From Paludibacteraceae bacterium (GTDB lineage: Bacteria; Bacteroidota; Bacteroidia; Bacteroidales; Paludibacteraceae), in NCBI GenBank assembly GCA_017630395.1, contig JAGBVI010000047.1, forward strand, positions 1 to 60,078: 60,078 bases of DNA, in the 5' to 3' direction. The position numbers and the translations under genes were made by a program. The first letter of the stretch is position 1; every line of letters begins with the position of its first letter. This document shows positions 1 through 8,912 of the stretch, one piece after another. The notes below the pieces were generated by a model. It saw only the letters and a program-made list of their open reading frames with translations. It made no database searches and was not told the origin of the DNA.

Positions 1-57
1 CTTTCTTCCTCTTTAGACTAAAAACTATTTTTGCCTAATTTTTTTACATCTCCACCG

Positions 58-126
58 AAAATTTACGGTGATCCAAAATTTACGGTGATCCAAAATTTAC
101 GGTGATCCCCAATTTTACGGTGATCC
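58..126. repeat. Four tandem copies of a 17-bp repeat
   Basis: Three identical 17-bp units (AAAATTTACGGTGATCC) follow each other without spacers at 58-74, 75-91 and 92-108. A fourth, slightly altered unit (CCAATTTTACGGTGATCC) fills 109-126. The array lies just beyond the tRNA-Leu terminator. There are no variable spacers, so this is a short tandem repeat and not a CRISPR. Function unknown. Confidence 0.85.
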
Positions 127-142
127 ATTAAAACATAGAAAC

Positions 143-176
143 AAAAAAAAGAGAGAAACTCTTGTTCCTCTCTTCC
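143..176 (-). terminator. Intrinsic terminator of tRNA-Leu
   Basis: On the minus strand a stem with GAGAG and CTCTC arms is followed by a run of eight T. It lies directly downstream of the tRNA-Leu 3' end, as expected for a rho-independent terminator. Confidence 0.7.
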
Positions 177-179
177 TTG

Positions 180-263
180 TACCCAGACCCGGGGTCGAAC
201 CGGGATGGAAGTGAATCCACTGGTGTTTGAGACCAGCGCGTCTACCGATTCCGCCATCTGGGC
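180..263 (-). tRNA. tRNA-Leu (anticodon CAA)
   Basis: The minus strand folds into an 84-nt class II tRNA. The acceptor stem GCCCAGA pairs with TCTGGGT and the discriminator base is A. The anticodon loop is CTCAAAC, giving anticodon CAA, which reads TTG leucine codons. A variable arm lies before the T arm (GGTTCGACCCC). CCA is not encoded. It has its own promoter at 288-318 and terminator at 143-176, so it is a single-gene transcription unit divergent from manC. Confidence 0.95.
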
Positions 264-287
264 AAACCATTTTTCTGAATTGCGATG

Positions 288-318
288 CAAAGATACGGCT
301 TTTTTTTGAACTACCAAA
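288..318 (-). promoter_or_regulatory. Promoter of tRNA-Leu
   Basis: On the minus strand TTTG is followed after exactly 19 nt by TATCTTTG, the Bacteroidota -33/-7 promoter pair. The predicted start lies about 20 nt upstream of the mature tRNA 5' end. Confidence 0.75.
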
Positions 319-358
319 CATATCTGCAATTTTTTTCTAAAAAATCTATTTTTTTTAT

Positions 359-366
359 TACTTTTG
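359..366 (+). promoter_or_regulatory. -7 promoter element of manC
   Basis: TACTTTTG fits the Bacteroidota -7 consensus TAnnTTTG and lies 33 nt before the manC ATG. No clear TTG is seen at the -33 position. It is divergent from the tRNA-Leu promoter about 40 nt away. Confidence 0.6.
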
Positions 367-399
367 CAGAGAATTAAGAATTTATAAAGTGATTTTATT

Positions 400-1479
400 A
401 TGAAAAACAATTATTGTGTAATTATGGCGGGGGGCGTCGGAAGTCGTTTTTGGCCTTTTAGTACAAATAAAAAACCCAAACAATTCCTCGATTTCTTCGG
501 AACCGGAAGGTCTTTCCTTCAAATGACTTTTGACAGATTCTCTAAAATAGTACCGGTAGAAAATATATATATAGCTTCTAATAGCGACTATAAAGATCTG
601 ATTCTTGAACAACTTCCGGAAATCAGCGAAAACCAAGTATTGTTGGAACCGGCAAGACGTAACACTGCTCCTTGTATCGCTTACGCAATGAATAAAATCT
701 ATACTCTTAACAAAGAGGCAAATGTTATTGTTTCTCCGTCTGACCACCTTATCCTAAAGGAAGACGATTTTATCTCTACTATTAAAGAGGGATTGGAATA
801 TACTCGCCAAAATGACAATATCTTGACATTGGGAATAAAACCTAACAGACCTGAAACTGGTTATGGCTATATTCAAATTGCTGAAAATGACAGAAAAAGC
901 AGATTCTATAAAGCTAAAACTTTTACAGAAAAACCTAATTTGGAATTAGCAAAGATTTTCTTGGATAGCGGTGAGTTCCTATGGAATTCCGGTATGTTTA
1001 TCTGGAATGCTAAAACTATCATCGCCGCATTTGACAGCTACTTGGAAGAGGTTAGTAACAAATTTAAAGCGGGAGCCGAGTTTTATGGCACTCCGAAAGA
1101 ACAAGAATTCATCAATAGTATTTACCAATCTTGTACAAACATCTCTATCGACTACGCTATTTTAGAGAAAGCTGACAACGTTCATGTATTGGCTGCTAAC
1201 TTCGGCTGGTCTGATTTGGGTACTTGGGGTTCTATTTATGAACACTCCGAAAAAGACGCCGAACAAAATGTTACGCTAAAATGTAAATCGCTTCTCTACG
1301 AATGCAAAGACAATATCATTGCTCTTCCGGACGGAAAATTGGCTGTAGTACAGGGATTGGAAGACTATATTGTGGCTGAAGCTGATAAGGTGCTTCTTAT
1401 TTGCAAAAAAAGTGAAGAACAACGAATCAGACAGTTTGTAAATGATACATTGGTGAAAATTGGGGAAGATTACATCTAA
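400..1479 (+). CDS. manC: Mannose-1-phosphate guanylyltransferase
   Basis: Makes GDP-mannose from mannose 1-phosphate and GTP in the cytoplasm, feeding GDP-fucose, capsule and O-antigen synthesis. The 359-residue protein has the nucleotidyltransferase signature GGVGSRFWP at residues 11-19, followed by a PKQF motif, then EPARRNTAP near residue 83 and PSDHLI near residue 113. All are typical of the ManC/RfbM family. It lacks the C-terminal cupin phosphomannose isomerase domain found in bifunctional ManC proteins, so it should be monofunctional. The ATG at 400 follows a TAnnTTTG promoter. It is a single-gene unit that converges on the DUF5686 gene. Confidence 0.93.
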   Translation: MKNNYCVIMAGGVGSRFWPFSTNKKPKQFLDFFGTGRSFLQMTFDRFSKIVPVENIYIASNSDYKDLILEQLPEISENQVLLEPARRNTAPCIAYAMNKIYTLNKEANVIVSPSDHLILKEDDFISTIKEGLEYTRQNDNILTLGIKPNRPETGYGYIQIAENDRKSRFYKAKTFTEKPNLELAKIFLDSGEFLWNSGMFIWNAKTIIAAFDSYLEEVSNKFKAGAEFYGTPKEQEFINSIYQSCTNISIDYAILEKADNVHVLAANFGWSDLGTWGSIYEHSEKDAEQNVTLKCKSLLYECKDNIIALPDGKLAVVQGLEDYIVAEADKVLLICKKSEEQRIRQFVNDTLVKIGEDYI

Positions 1480-1594
1480 TAAATCGTTGTTATTTATGTA
1501 GTTGGCGTAGTTTTTGAAAATATTTTACTTTGACTATTTCTACGTCACTATAAAAAAAAATAAATTCAAGTTGATAATGCAACAAGGGGAATAA

Positions 1595-1650
1595 AAAATT
1601 TTCCATCAAGGCGAAAGTGCTTTCCTCCTTTCTACTTGATGGAAAATTTT
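1595..1650. terminator. Perfect 16-bp inverted repeat, probable bidirectional terminator
   Basis: AAAATTTTCCATCAAG (1595-1610) is repeated in perfect inverse at 1635-1650 around a 24-nt loop. It lies in the 313-bp gap between convergent manC and the DUF5686 gene. The A/T-rich stem ends give a T-rich tail on both strands. The rest of the gap (1480-1792) holds a smaller CCTCTC/GAGAGG hairpin near 1757 and no supported gene. Confidence 0.55.
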
Positions 1651-1792
1651 GCATCTTCTCAACCTCAAGTTCCACAACAATTAGTTGCATAGGAAAAACA
1701 TATAAACGAGAGACAAAAGTGCGAGATTTTAGTCGCCCACCCATACCTCTCATGGGAAAGAGAGGCGAACGAAAACACAATTAATCGTAGGA

Positions 1793-4336
1793 TCAAAAAT
1801 CTATGTGAAACGCAAATCGTAATCCTCCTTTAGAAACATTGGGGTGATCTCTGTAGGTTAAACGCCAAACATAATCCAACCTGAAAATTTTCAGTATATT
1901 ATCCAACCCTACACTTAATTCCATATACGGAACATTCTCTATAGAATAGGTTGAATATGGCACCTGAAACAATCCCTCCTTATTACTTGTTTTATTTACA
2001 TTATTACGCTCTGACAAACCGCCATAAAGCCCTTTAAAGGTTATCACCTCCCTAAACTGCAATTTTCTTATAATAGGTATTCTATTCAAAATCAAACCTC
2101 CCATAAAATAAGAAATATACCACGTTACAGACCAATCATGAATAAATTCAACAGGATCCATCAACATAAATGCTTTATCATCCAATAACCTTGAAAAACC
2201 TATATTGGGAACATCTAACATCGGATAAGGTACTCTGTTCCATACTTTTGTTCCCTTTAACGTTAAATTCATATATCCAAAATAGGATAACCAAAATCTT
2301 TTATCAAAACTTAGCTGTGTACGGTTGCATGTGTACTCAGACCCTAAAAAACCTTTTATTCCTACATTATGAGACAAAACAAAGACAGGCTTTTCTCTTG
2401 ATAATGAGAAACGGAATCTTCTTGATGAATAAAATTTCTCCCCAGGAGCATACCGCAAAGCTATGTTAGCGGTAAACATCGAATAATCGTCCAACTTCTC
2501 TAATTGATTATCTTTATTATACCGATAAAATTGTGTTAACTCTGTTGAATAAGATTTTTGATGAACAAAATCCAATGTAAAGGAAAATCCCGAGTAACTC
2601 TCTCTCTGGTAGGTAAGTGCTGCATTTAACTGATAAATCGCATTCCTATCATCAGACCGACTGAATAGAGAGGACAAAATATTTCCACCGGAAAAATCTT
2701 CTCCAACCTTGGCAACATCGTATTTTACAGAAGCTTTTAATGAATGAACCGGAAACTCAGTTCTGTATTGTTTTTTATCATTAAACGAATATTCCAATGC
2801 ACCATATCCTTTGGGCCTTTTATCTTTAAAACCCCAAGCGGCATACGTATCAAGAAAAAAATGTTTATCAAATGCAGTGGTAGTCTCCCCTCCTACTCTT
2901 ATCCGCCAACCCTCCAAAGCATTTTTGGTAACCGTACTAAAAATAGGTCCATAGTCAAACTGACTATTCACTTTTTTGGTAGGAATATAGTTATCAACGC
3001 AAAATTTCGCCACATTCTCAACCACTCTAAATGCTTTCACATTATGCATCTCATCCATAATCGTAGAGACCTGACTCTCTTGCGACTTCAAAGGCTCGCC
3101 TCTCATATTGCTCCAATCCTCTTCTGTGTAAGAATCACTTTGAGCACTCTCTGTCACCGGCGTCTCTCTCTCAAAAATGGCATCAGTAGCAGGCTCATCC
3201 ATGGAATAATTCTTATAGGTATTCAATCGCTCACCATAGATACGAGGTAATGCCGGCACAAAAAAATCTGCAGTCATAAAATCTCTGGTCTTAACGCATA
3301 CAGAACTATCTAACATGGCATACTCCAATTCAATATGAAGATCCTCTACAAAATTCATATTGATATCCTTTGGCACATTGAAAACCGCCTTTTTTACATA
3401 TTTGAATGAATCTAATGTTACAAATAAACTTCCTGAAAACCCGTATGCCTCCGTTGTAAATGGCGTAAATCCTAAATTGACACATGGCTCTCCATCAATC
3501 TCTAAAGAATCAATTATGTAATATTTGTAAAACGATGGTGCAATGTTGGACAAAGGACTCACAAAATGATTGGAGAGCAAAACGATGTCATTATCATATA
3601 CATCAATCTCTTGAAACATCTCGTCCAAAGTCTTCTGTACTCCTTCTTGAGGAAGAAATTCATCCAATCCATCCTGCTTCTGCGCATGAATAATCGTATG
3701 GATCTTTTCCGGATTTGTCCTCGCATAAATAGTAGATATATTCTCTCTTAATCCTAAAGGTAAAATAGTGGTACCATCTGATAATGTATCAATATGATCA
3801 TACAAAAAAGCAAACTTATTGTTCAATATCCCATACTTACCCTCCTCAAATTCATTCCAAAAATAGGATAACTTCTGATATTTGTCATAGTTATAATAAG
3901 GTTGATTCTGGATACTTGTCTTATCTTTATTTTCAATAACTGCCTTAACAAAATCTACTGCAGCATTATTTTTCCGACTATACCTAACCCGTTTGGGCTT
4001 AACAACTATTTCATCTAAACCATAATACTCCATTGGCAAATTGACCTTAAGAGACCGTTTCTTTCCATTGGCTGTAATTTTGTAAACTTTCTCTTTATAA
4101 CCTACCATTGAAATCACTAATGTTCCGGACTCTTTGGTTATCAATGAAAAGGAACCATATAGGTCTGTAACAGTACCATTTGAAGTATTCTTAAAATAAA
4201 TGGAAACATTGGGAAGCGTCTCCTGAGAGGCTGAATCTCTAACAATTCCTGTTATCTCCGTAGTAATCTGAGAAAACAACAAATTGGACGAAAAGATAAA
4301 AAATAGAACAAATAAAAAATATTTTGACCTTATCAT
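1793..4336 (-). CDS. DUF5686 outer-membrane protein with carboxypeptidase-like regulatory domain
   Basis: An 847-residue exported protein with a signal peptide at about residues 1-23 (ending LLFSQ). A carboxypeptidase-regulatory-like (CarbopepD_reg_2) beta-sandwich follows at about residues 27-105. The remainder is a large DUF5686 region whose C-terminal half alternates aromatic and polar residues like a beta-barrel and ends HIDF with a terminal Phe, consistent with an outer-membrane location. The family is restricted to Bacteroidota and has no settled function. It is related in architecture to TonB-dependent receptors, but no plug domain is visible. The ATG overlaps the rnz stop codon (ATGA), so it is translationally coupled to rnz. 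Confidence 0.85.
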   Translation of the reverse strand: MIRSKYFLFVLFFIFSSNLLFSQITTEITGIVRDSASQETLPNVSIYFKNTSNGTVTDLYGSFSLITKESGTLVISMVGYKEKVYKITANGKKRSLKVNLPMEYYGLDEIVVKPKRVRYSRKNNAAVDFVKAVIENKDKTSIQNQPYYNYDKYQKLSYFWNEFEEGKYGILNNKFAFLYDHIDTLSDGTTILPLGLRENISTIYARTNPEKIHTIIHAQKQDGLDEFLPQEGVQKTLDEMFQEIDVYDNDIVLLSNHFVSPLSNIAPSFYKYYIIDSLEIDGEPCVNLGFTPFTTEAYGFSGSLFVTLDSFKYVKKAVFNVPKDINMNFVEDLHIELEYAMLDSSVCVKTRDFMTADFFVPALPRIYGERLNTYKNYSMDEPATDAIFERETPVTESAQSDSYTEEDWSNMRGEPLKSQESQVSTIMDEMHNVKAFRVVENVAKFCVDNYIPTKKVNSQFDYGPIFSTVTKNALEGWRIRVGGETTTAFDKHFFLDTYAAWGFKDKRPKGYGALEYSFNDKKQYRTEFPVHSLKASVKYDVAKVGEDFSGGNILSSLFSRSDDRNAIYQLNAALTYQRESYSGFSFTLDFVHQKSYSTELTQFYRYNKDNQLEKLDDYSMFTANIALRYAPGEKFYSSRRFRFSLSREKPVFVLSHNVGIKGFLGSEYTCNRTQLSFDKRFWLSYFGYMNLTLKGTKVWNRVPYPMLDVPNIGFSRLLDDKAFMLMDPVEFIHDWSVTWYISYFMGGLILNRIPIIRKLQFREVITFKGLYGGLSERNNVNKTSNKEGLFQVPYSTYSIENVPYMELSVGLDNILKIFRLDYVWRLTYRDHPNVSKGGLRFAFHIDF

Positions 4337-5250
4337 ATTATAAAATGCGCCCCATCATGAGCTAAATAAGTTTTAGGAAAAATACTCTTAGCCTCATCTA
4401 ACAACAATCGAACATCATCATATCTGGCAGAATAATGACCGATAATCAATTTTCCAACAGAGGCTTTTTCTGCAAGCATTGCAACTTGCCGAGCTGTTGA
4501 ATGAAATGTTGACTTAGCCCTGGAAAGATGTTGATTTAAAAAAGTTGCTTCGTGAAACAAACAATCTACACCCTCAATCATAGGGATAACGGAATTTGTA
4601 CAAAGTGTATCAGAACAATAGGCATAACTTTTAGAAGGAGTAGGTGGAAGAGTTAATTGCGAATTAGGAATTAGTTCATCCATCTCTGCAGAGTAAAAAT
4701 CAGCTCCCTGCTTAATAAGTGGAATTTCCTTTATAGGGATTTTATAAAAATCTATTTTTTCTCTAATAATATGTCTTTGTTTCTCTTTTTCACGAAACAA
4801 AAATCCCGCAGTGGGTATCTTATGTTTCAAGGGAATAGTTTCAACAGTCAGAGACTTATCATCGTATATAACGAGATTTTCTTTAGGATTAAAAGGCTCG
4901 AAATTAATTCTATAGGATATTCCCTTACAAAAATAAGACAATAAAGGTGTAAGCAAAACTTTTAAATCTTCATGAGAATGAATCGTAAGTTCAGCAGTTC
5001 GACCTTGCATATCAAGTGTCGAAAGTAACCCAATCAAACCAAAACAATGATCACCATGCAAATGAGAAATAAAGATATGATTCAAGCGACTGAGGCTTGC
5101 TCCAAATCGTCTCAATTGATTTTGAGCACCCTCACCACAATCAATCATAAACAACTTATCCCGCAACGATAACAATTGCGAGGGCTGATTAAATTGTTTA
5201 GTAGGAATAGCTGATCCGGCTCCTAAAATATGCAATTGGAAATTTTCCAT
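4333..5250 (-). CDS. rnz: Ribonuclease Z (tRNA 3'-processing endonuclease)
   Basis: A zinc-dependent metallo-beta-lactamase-fold nuclease that removes 3' trailers from tRNA precursors lacking an encoded CCA; both tRNAs in this window lack CCA. The zinc motif HLHGDH is at residues 63-68, with a later GHYSARY and DGAHF near the C-terminus. Length is 305 residues, as usual for the short RNase Z. An in-frame ATG 15 nt upstream (5265) lies inside the promoter's -7 element, so the start at 5250 (MENFQLH) is preferred. The predicted transcription start falls at or very near this ATG, so the message may be leaderless. Coupled by ATGA overlap to the DUF5686 gene. Confidence 0.92.
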   Translation of the reverse strand: MENFQLHILGAGSAIPTKQFNQPSQLLSLRDKLFMIDCGEGAQNQLRRFGASLSRLNHIFISHLHGDHCFGLIGLLSTLDMQGRTAELTIHSHEDLKVLLTPLLSYFCKGISYRINFEPFNPKENLVIYDDKSLTVETIPLKHKIPTAGFLFREKEKQRHIIREKIDFYKIPIKEIPLIKQGADFYSAEMDELIPNSQLTLPPTPSKSYAYCSDTLCTNSVIPMIEGVDCLFHEATFLNQHLSRAKSTFHSTARQVAMLAEKASVGKLIIGHYSARYDDVRLLLDEAKSIFPKTYLAHDGAHFII

Positions 5251-5254
5251 ATTG

Positions 5255-5284
5255 CAAAAGTACAAAAAAAAGGTAGAAGTACAA
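5255..5284 (-). promoter_or_regulatory. Promoter of rnz, interleaved with the ompA-like terminator
   Basis: On the minus strand TTG and TACTTTTG are separated by 19 nt, a good Bacteroidota -33/-7 pair. The T-tract of the upstream terminator forms the spacer. The -7 element ends only 4 nt before the preferred rnz ATG. Confidence 0.7.
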
Positions 5285-5300
5285 CGACCTCTACCTTTTC
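5263..5300 (-). terminator. Intrinsic terminator of the OmpA-family gene
   Basis: Minus-strand stem AGGTAGAGG / CTTCTACCT is followed by eight T. It lies just after the OmpA-family stop codon and shares bases with the rnz promoter. Confidence 0.8.
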
Positions 5301-5318
5301 TTATAGTGTTAATTAAAA

Positions 5319-6563
5319 TTATTTGTTAGAGAACAAATCAATTTCTACACGACGGTTTTTAGCTCTACCAGCAGCAGTTTTGTTAGTAGCGATAGGATTT
5401 TCGTCACCGAAACCTTTAGATTCAAGATTTACAGGATCAACACCTTTGCTTACTAAGTAGTTCTTAACTGCAGCAGCACGATCTTTAGACAATTGAAGGT
5501 TTTTAGCTTTGTCACCAACGTTATCAGTATAACCTTTCAAGTGCAAAACCCAATCCTTACGAGATTTAGCCATACTAGCCAAGTTGTCCAAATATTGGTA
5601 AGAAGATGATTTGATAACAGCCTTTCCAGACTCGAATTCCAAGTTAGACAAAGCAGTCTTGATGATCTTCTCTTCTTCAGCTGTAGGAGCGATCTTCTCA
5701 GGAACTTTAGTCATCTTGATGTGACGATCTAATGAATCTTGAGTAAATTTGATCTTATCTTGCAACTTCTTAATTTGTTCATTTTGAGCGTTGATTTGAT
5801 CTTCCAATCTAGAAGTCATGTTAGCACATTCTTGCTTTTGAGCTTCCAACATTGGAGCGTAATCAGGCAATTCAACTTGTGGGATATAGTCTGCCCAAGC
5901 AATGTTTCTGATATTGCTTTCTCCAGCAAATTTAAGACGAAGACCTAAGTTAGCTGACAAGAAAGAACGACCAGCAGTAAATCCGTCCATTTCTGCGTTA
6001 GTATGCCATCTGTATTGAGCCTCCAAGAAGATACCCAACCATTTGCATACGTCATATTCCAAGTTAGCTGCTCCTAAGAATAACAACTTAGCACCAGTTT
6101 CTTTTTCTGCACCTTCCAACTCATATCCGTAGATAGTAGCACCAAGACCACCATTAGCATACAAGTTCAATTTTTGCCATCCTGCAGAACGATATGGAGC
6201 GATAATGTTAGATACATTTACAGATCCGAAGAATGTAATGTCATGGCAATATCCATCCAACAATGGTTTTGGACTTTCTTGATCATTGTTCAAGAACATG
6301 TACTCGATACCCATTCCCCAACGTGGGTTGAATGTTCTCTCGATAAGACCACCAATCTCCATGTCTACTGTTTGATCTGATTGTCTCAAGTAGTTGATAC
6401 CACCCTTAACAGCGATAGACCAATGGTTGATTGATTCCTTAGCTCCTTCTTCAGCAGCTTCTACATCAGAAGTTGCAACTGCTTGTTCTTCAACTTGATC
6501 TTGAGCATTAACAGATGCTACAAGTGACAAAGCAGCAAATAATGTCAAAAAAATTTTTTTCAT
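5319..6563 (-). CDS. OmpA-family outer-membrane protein
   Basis: A 414-residue outer-membrane porin-like protein that anchors the outer membrane to peptidoglycan. A signal peptide occupies residues 1-20 (ending SVNA). An eight-stranded-type barrel region covers about residues 45-215. A coiled-coil segment rich in Gln, Asn and Lys follows near 245-285, then a C-terminal OmpA/MotB domain at about 295-410 with the peptidoglycan-binding pattern TDNVG...LSxxRAxxVKxYL and NRRVEI. It lies downstream of rpsA on the same strand, 90 bp away across an inverted repeat. It resembles the major OmpA-like proteins of Porphyromonas and Bacteroides. Confidence 0.92.
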   Translation of the reverse strand: MKKIFLTLFAALSLVASVNAQDQVEEQAVATSDVEAAEEGAKESINHWSIAVKGGINYLRQSDQTVDMEIGGLIERTFNPRWGMGIEYMFLNNDQESPKPLLDGYCHDITFFGSVNVSNIIAPYRSAGWQKLNLYANGGLGATIYGYELEGAEKETGAKLLFLGAANLEYDVCKWLGIFLEAQYRWHTNAEMDGFTAGRSFLSANLGLRLKFAGESNIRNIAWADYIPQVELPDYAPMLEAQKQECANMTSRLEDQINAQNEQIKKLQDKIKFTQDSLDRHIKMTKVPEKIAPTAEEEKIIKTALSNLEFESGKAVIKSSSYQYLDNLASMAKSRKDWVLHLKGYTDNVGDKAKNLQLSKDRAAAVKNYLVSKGVDPVNLESKGFGDENPIATNKTAAGRAKNRRVEIDLFSNK

Positions 6564-6604
6564 ATAAAATTAAATTAAAGTAAATAATTCTTTGTTTATC
6601 TTTT

Positions 6605-6642
6605 ATTATAGAGTCAATTGAGAAAACAACCAACTCTATAAT
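6605..6642 (-). terminator. AT-rich inverted repeat between rpsA and the OmpA-family gene
   Basis: Ten-base arms ATTATAGAGT / ACTCTATAAT enclose an 18-nt loop with a further TTG/CAA pairing. There is no T-run on the minus strand, so this may be a processing or attenuation hairpin after rpsA rather than a full terminator. Confidence 0.4.
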
Positions 6643-6653
6643 TTTTATTTCTA

Positions 6654-8450
6654 TTACTCTTCAGACGACAATTGATCTTTCAAAGCTGCCAACTCTTCAA
6701 TATCTCCCAAAGTAGTCTTTTCTACAGAAATCAAATTCTCAGACTTCTTTGTTGCTTTTTTCTTGCGAGCTGCTTTTTTCTCAGCACTTTCCTCTACCGG
6801 AGCTGCTGCTTTTTGTGCATCCTCAAAAATTCTGCTGTGAGACAAAATAATTCTCTTAGCATCCTTGTTGAACTCAATCACCTTAAACATCAACTTCTCA
6901 TCAACTTTTGCTTGTGTCTTATCCTCCTTGATTAAGTGCTTTGGAGTTGCAAAACCTTCTACTCCGTAAGGCAATGAAATCACTGCTCCTTTATCAATCA
7001 TCTCTACAATAGTTCCTTCATGAACTGAATCTACTGTAAATACGGTCTCAAACACTTCCCATGGATTGTCCTCTAATTGTTTGTGACCCAAACTCAAACG
7101 ACGATTCTCTTTGTCAATCTCCAACACTTGAACTTCAATATCTGCTCCAATTTGAGTAAACTCTGATGGGTGTTTAATCTTTTTAGTCCAAGACAAATCT
7201 GAAATATGAATCAAACCATCAACTCCTTCTGTAATCTCTACAAAAACTCCAAAGTTAGTAAAGTTGCGAACTTTTGCTGTATGTTTAGTTCCAATTGCAT
7301 ATTCAGTGTCGATTGCTGCCCATGGATCTTCTTTCAATTGTTTAATACCCAAAGACATCTTTCTTTCGTCACGATCCAATGTCAAAACTACTGCTTCAAC
7401 ATCATCTCCTACCTTCATGAAATCTTGTGCACTACGCAAGTGTTGTGACCATGACATCTCTGAAACATGAATCAATCCTTCTACACCTGGAGCAATCTCA
7501 ACAAATGCTCCGTAATCTGCCATCACAACAACTTTTCCTTTAACTTTATCTCCAACATTCAAATTAGCATCCAATGCATCCCATGGATGTGGAGTTAATT
7601 GTTTCAATCCTAACGCAATACGTTTCTTATCATCATCAAAGTCTAAGATAACTACGTTCAACTTTTGATCCAATGAAACAACCTCTTCCGGATGAGTAAC
7701 ACGACCCCAAGACAAGTCTGTAATATGAATCAAACCATCTACACCACCCAAATCAATGAATACTCCATAAGAAGTGATGTTCTTAACAGTTCCTTCCAAT
7801 ACTTGACCTTTCTCCAATTTAGAGATAATATCTTTCTTCTGTTGTTCCAACTCAGCCTCAATAAGAGCCTTATGAGAAACAACAACATTCTTAAATTCAT
7901 GATTAATTTTCACAACCTTGAATTCCATGATCTTTCCTACGAACATGTCATAGTCGCGAATTGGCTTAACATCAATTTGTGAACCTGGCAAGAATGCTTC
8001 AATTCCAAATACATCCACAATCATACCACCCTTAGTTCTACATTTAATGTAACCTTTTATGATTTCATCATTTTCCAATGCAGCATTTACACAATCCCAT
8101 GAACGTGCTGCACGCGCTTTCTTGTGAGACAATAATAATTGTCCTTTTTTATCCTCCGGACTCTCAATGTAAACCTCAACTTGATCACCAATTTTTAACT
8201 CCGGATTGTAACGGAATTCATTCATTGAAACAACTCCGTCTGATTTGTAGCCTACATTTACGACTACCTCTCTTTTGTTCATCGAGATAACAGTACCCAT
8301 AACAACATCTTTGTCTTTCACGACATTCAATGTCTTGCTGTACTTGCTCTCTAATTCTTCTTTACTGATGTTTGTTAGAACATCACCATTCTCATAAGCA
8401 TCCCAATCAAAATCGTTTACGGGATTCACTTTGTCTGTTAATTCACTCAT
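6654..8450 (-). CDS. rpsA: 30S ribosomal protein S1
   Basis: Binds mRNA on the 30S subunit. The 598-residue protein carries six S1 (OB-fold) domains, at roughly residues 45-113, 130-195, 212-282, 298-368, 385-455 and 470-535. Domains 3-5 have the canonical pattern GVFVxxxxGVDGLIHxSxxSW. The C-terminal tail (about 545-598) is Lys/Ala-rich then acidic and unrelated to S1 domains. Six S1 domains is the usual number for full-length S1. The promoter is at 8511-8518, giving a 5' leader of about 55 nt. The leader is A/T-rich with no Shine-Dalgarno, as is common in Bacteroidota. Confidence 0.96.
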   Translation of the reverse strand: MSELTDKVNPVNDFDWDAYENGDVLTNISKEELESKYSKTLNVVKDKDVVMGTVISMNKREVVVNVGYKSDGVVSMNEFRYNPELKIGDQVEVYIESPEDKKGQLLLSHKKARAARSWDCVNAALENDEIIKGYIKCRTKGGMIVDVFGIEAFLPGSQIDVKPIRDYDMFVGKIMEFKVVKINHEFKNVVVSHKALIEAELEQQKKDIISKLEKGQVLEGTVKNITSYGVFIDLGGVDGLIHITDLSWGRVTHPEEVVSLDQKLNVVILDFDDDKKRIALGLKQLTPHPWDALDANLNVGDKVKGKVVVMADYGAFVEIAPGVEGLIHVSEMSWSQHLRSAQDFMKVGDDVEAVVLTLDRDERKMSLGIKQLKEDPWAAIDTEYAIGTKHTAKVRNFTNFGVFVEITEGVDGLIHISDLSWTKKIKHPSEFTQIGADIEVQVLEIDKENRRLSLGHKQLEDNPWEVFETVFTVDSVHEGTIVEMIDKGAVISLPYGVEGFATPKHLIKEDKTQAKVDEKLMFKVIEFNKDAKRIILSHSRIFEDAQKAAAPVEESAEKKAARKKKATKKSENLISVEKTTLGDIEELAALKDQLSSEE

Positions 8451-8510
8451 TTTAAGTTAATAAAAAATAATTCTTAGTCGTTAGACAATATGTATAAATA
8501 AAATTCGTTG

Positions 8511-8518
8511 CAAATATA
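8511..8518 (-). promoter_or_regulatory. -7 promoter element of rpsA
   Basis: Minus-strand TATATTTG matches TAnnTTTG and lies about 60 nt upstream of the rpsA ATG. No good -33 TTG at the usual spacing. Confidence 0.55.
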
Positions 8519-8724
8519 CGACAAATTTATCAAATAATATCGCCAACATCCATTTTTTTTTACATCAGTTAATATTTTTAATATAAACAATACAATAAAA
8601 TATTAATTACTATATATTTACAACAAATAAATTAAGACAATTCCTATAAACAATAACAGATACTGTTAAAAGTTCTTTTTGAGAAATATAAATTATTTAA
8701 AATACAATTTTCATTCATCTTTTC

Positions 8725-8912
8725 AGAAGTTGTTTAAATTTTATTTCGAGCATATTTGAGAGAGATTTTTATATCTATTTTTACTCTTCTTTTGCAGAAA
8801 ATAGTGGATATTATCAAGAAAGAATAATAAAAAATAGATTAAAAAGAATCTCAAAGATGCCGAAAATAAGAGAGTGAAACTTTAAAGTATATTTTTAATA
8901 AAACAATTAAAA
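8725..8912. mobile_element. Family-1 MITE-like element, copy A (right end degraded)
   Basis: Starts with the family-1 end AGAAGTTGTTTAAATTTTAT and contains the shared internal blocks (TTTCGAGCATATTTGAGAGA, then GAATCTCAAAGATGCCG and AATAAGAGAGTGAAAC). The central segment forms a long imperfect hairpin. The right terminal repeat has decayed to AATAAAACAATTAAAAATT. No coding capacity. Compare the copies at 35809, 39262, 43678 and 59906. Confidence 0.8.

Noticed and set aside
58-126. Short regular repeats as a CRISPR array
   Set aside because: Units are directly adjacent with no spacers and there are no cas genes.
1490-1780. 96-residue open frame on the minus strand between manC and the DUF5686 gene
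   Set aside because: Runs through the perfect inverted repeat and shows no protein-like conservation or motif; treated as chance.
2744-3250. 168-residue open frame on the plus strand
   Set aside because: Antisense to the DUF5686 gene; no recognisable domain.
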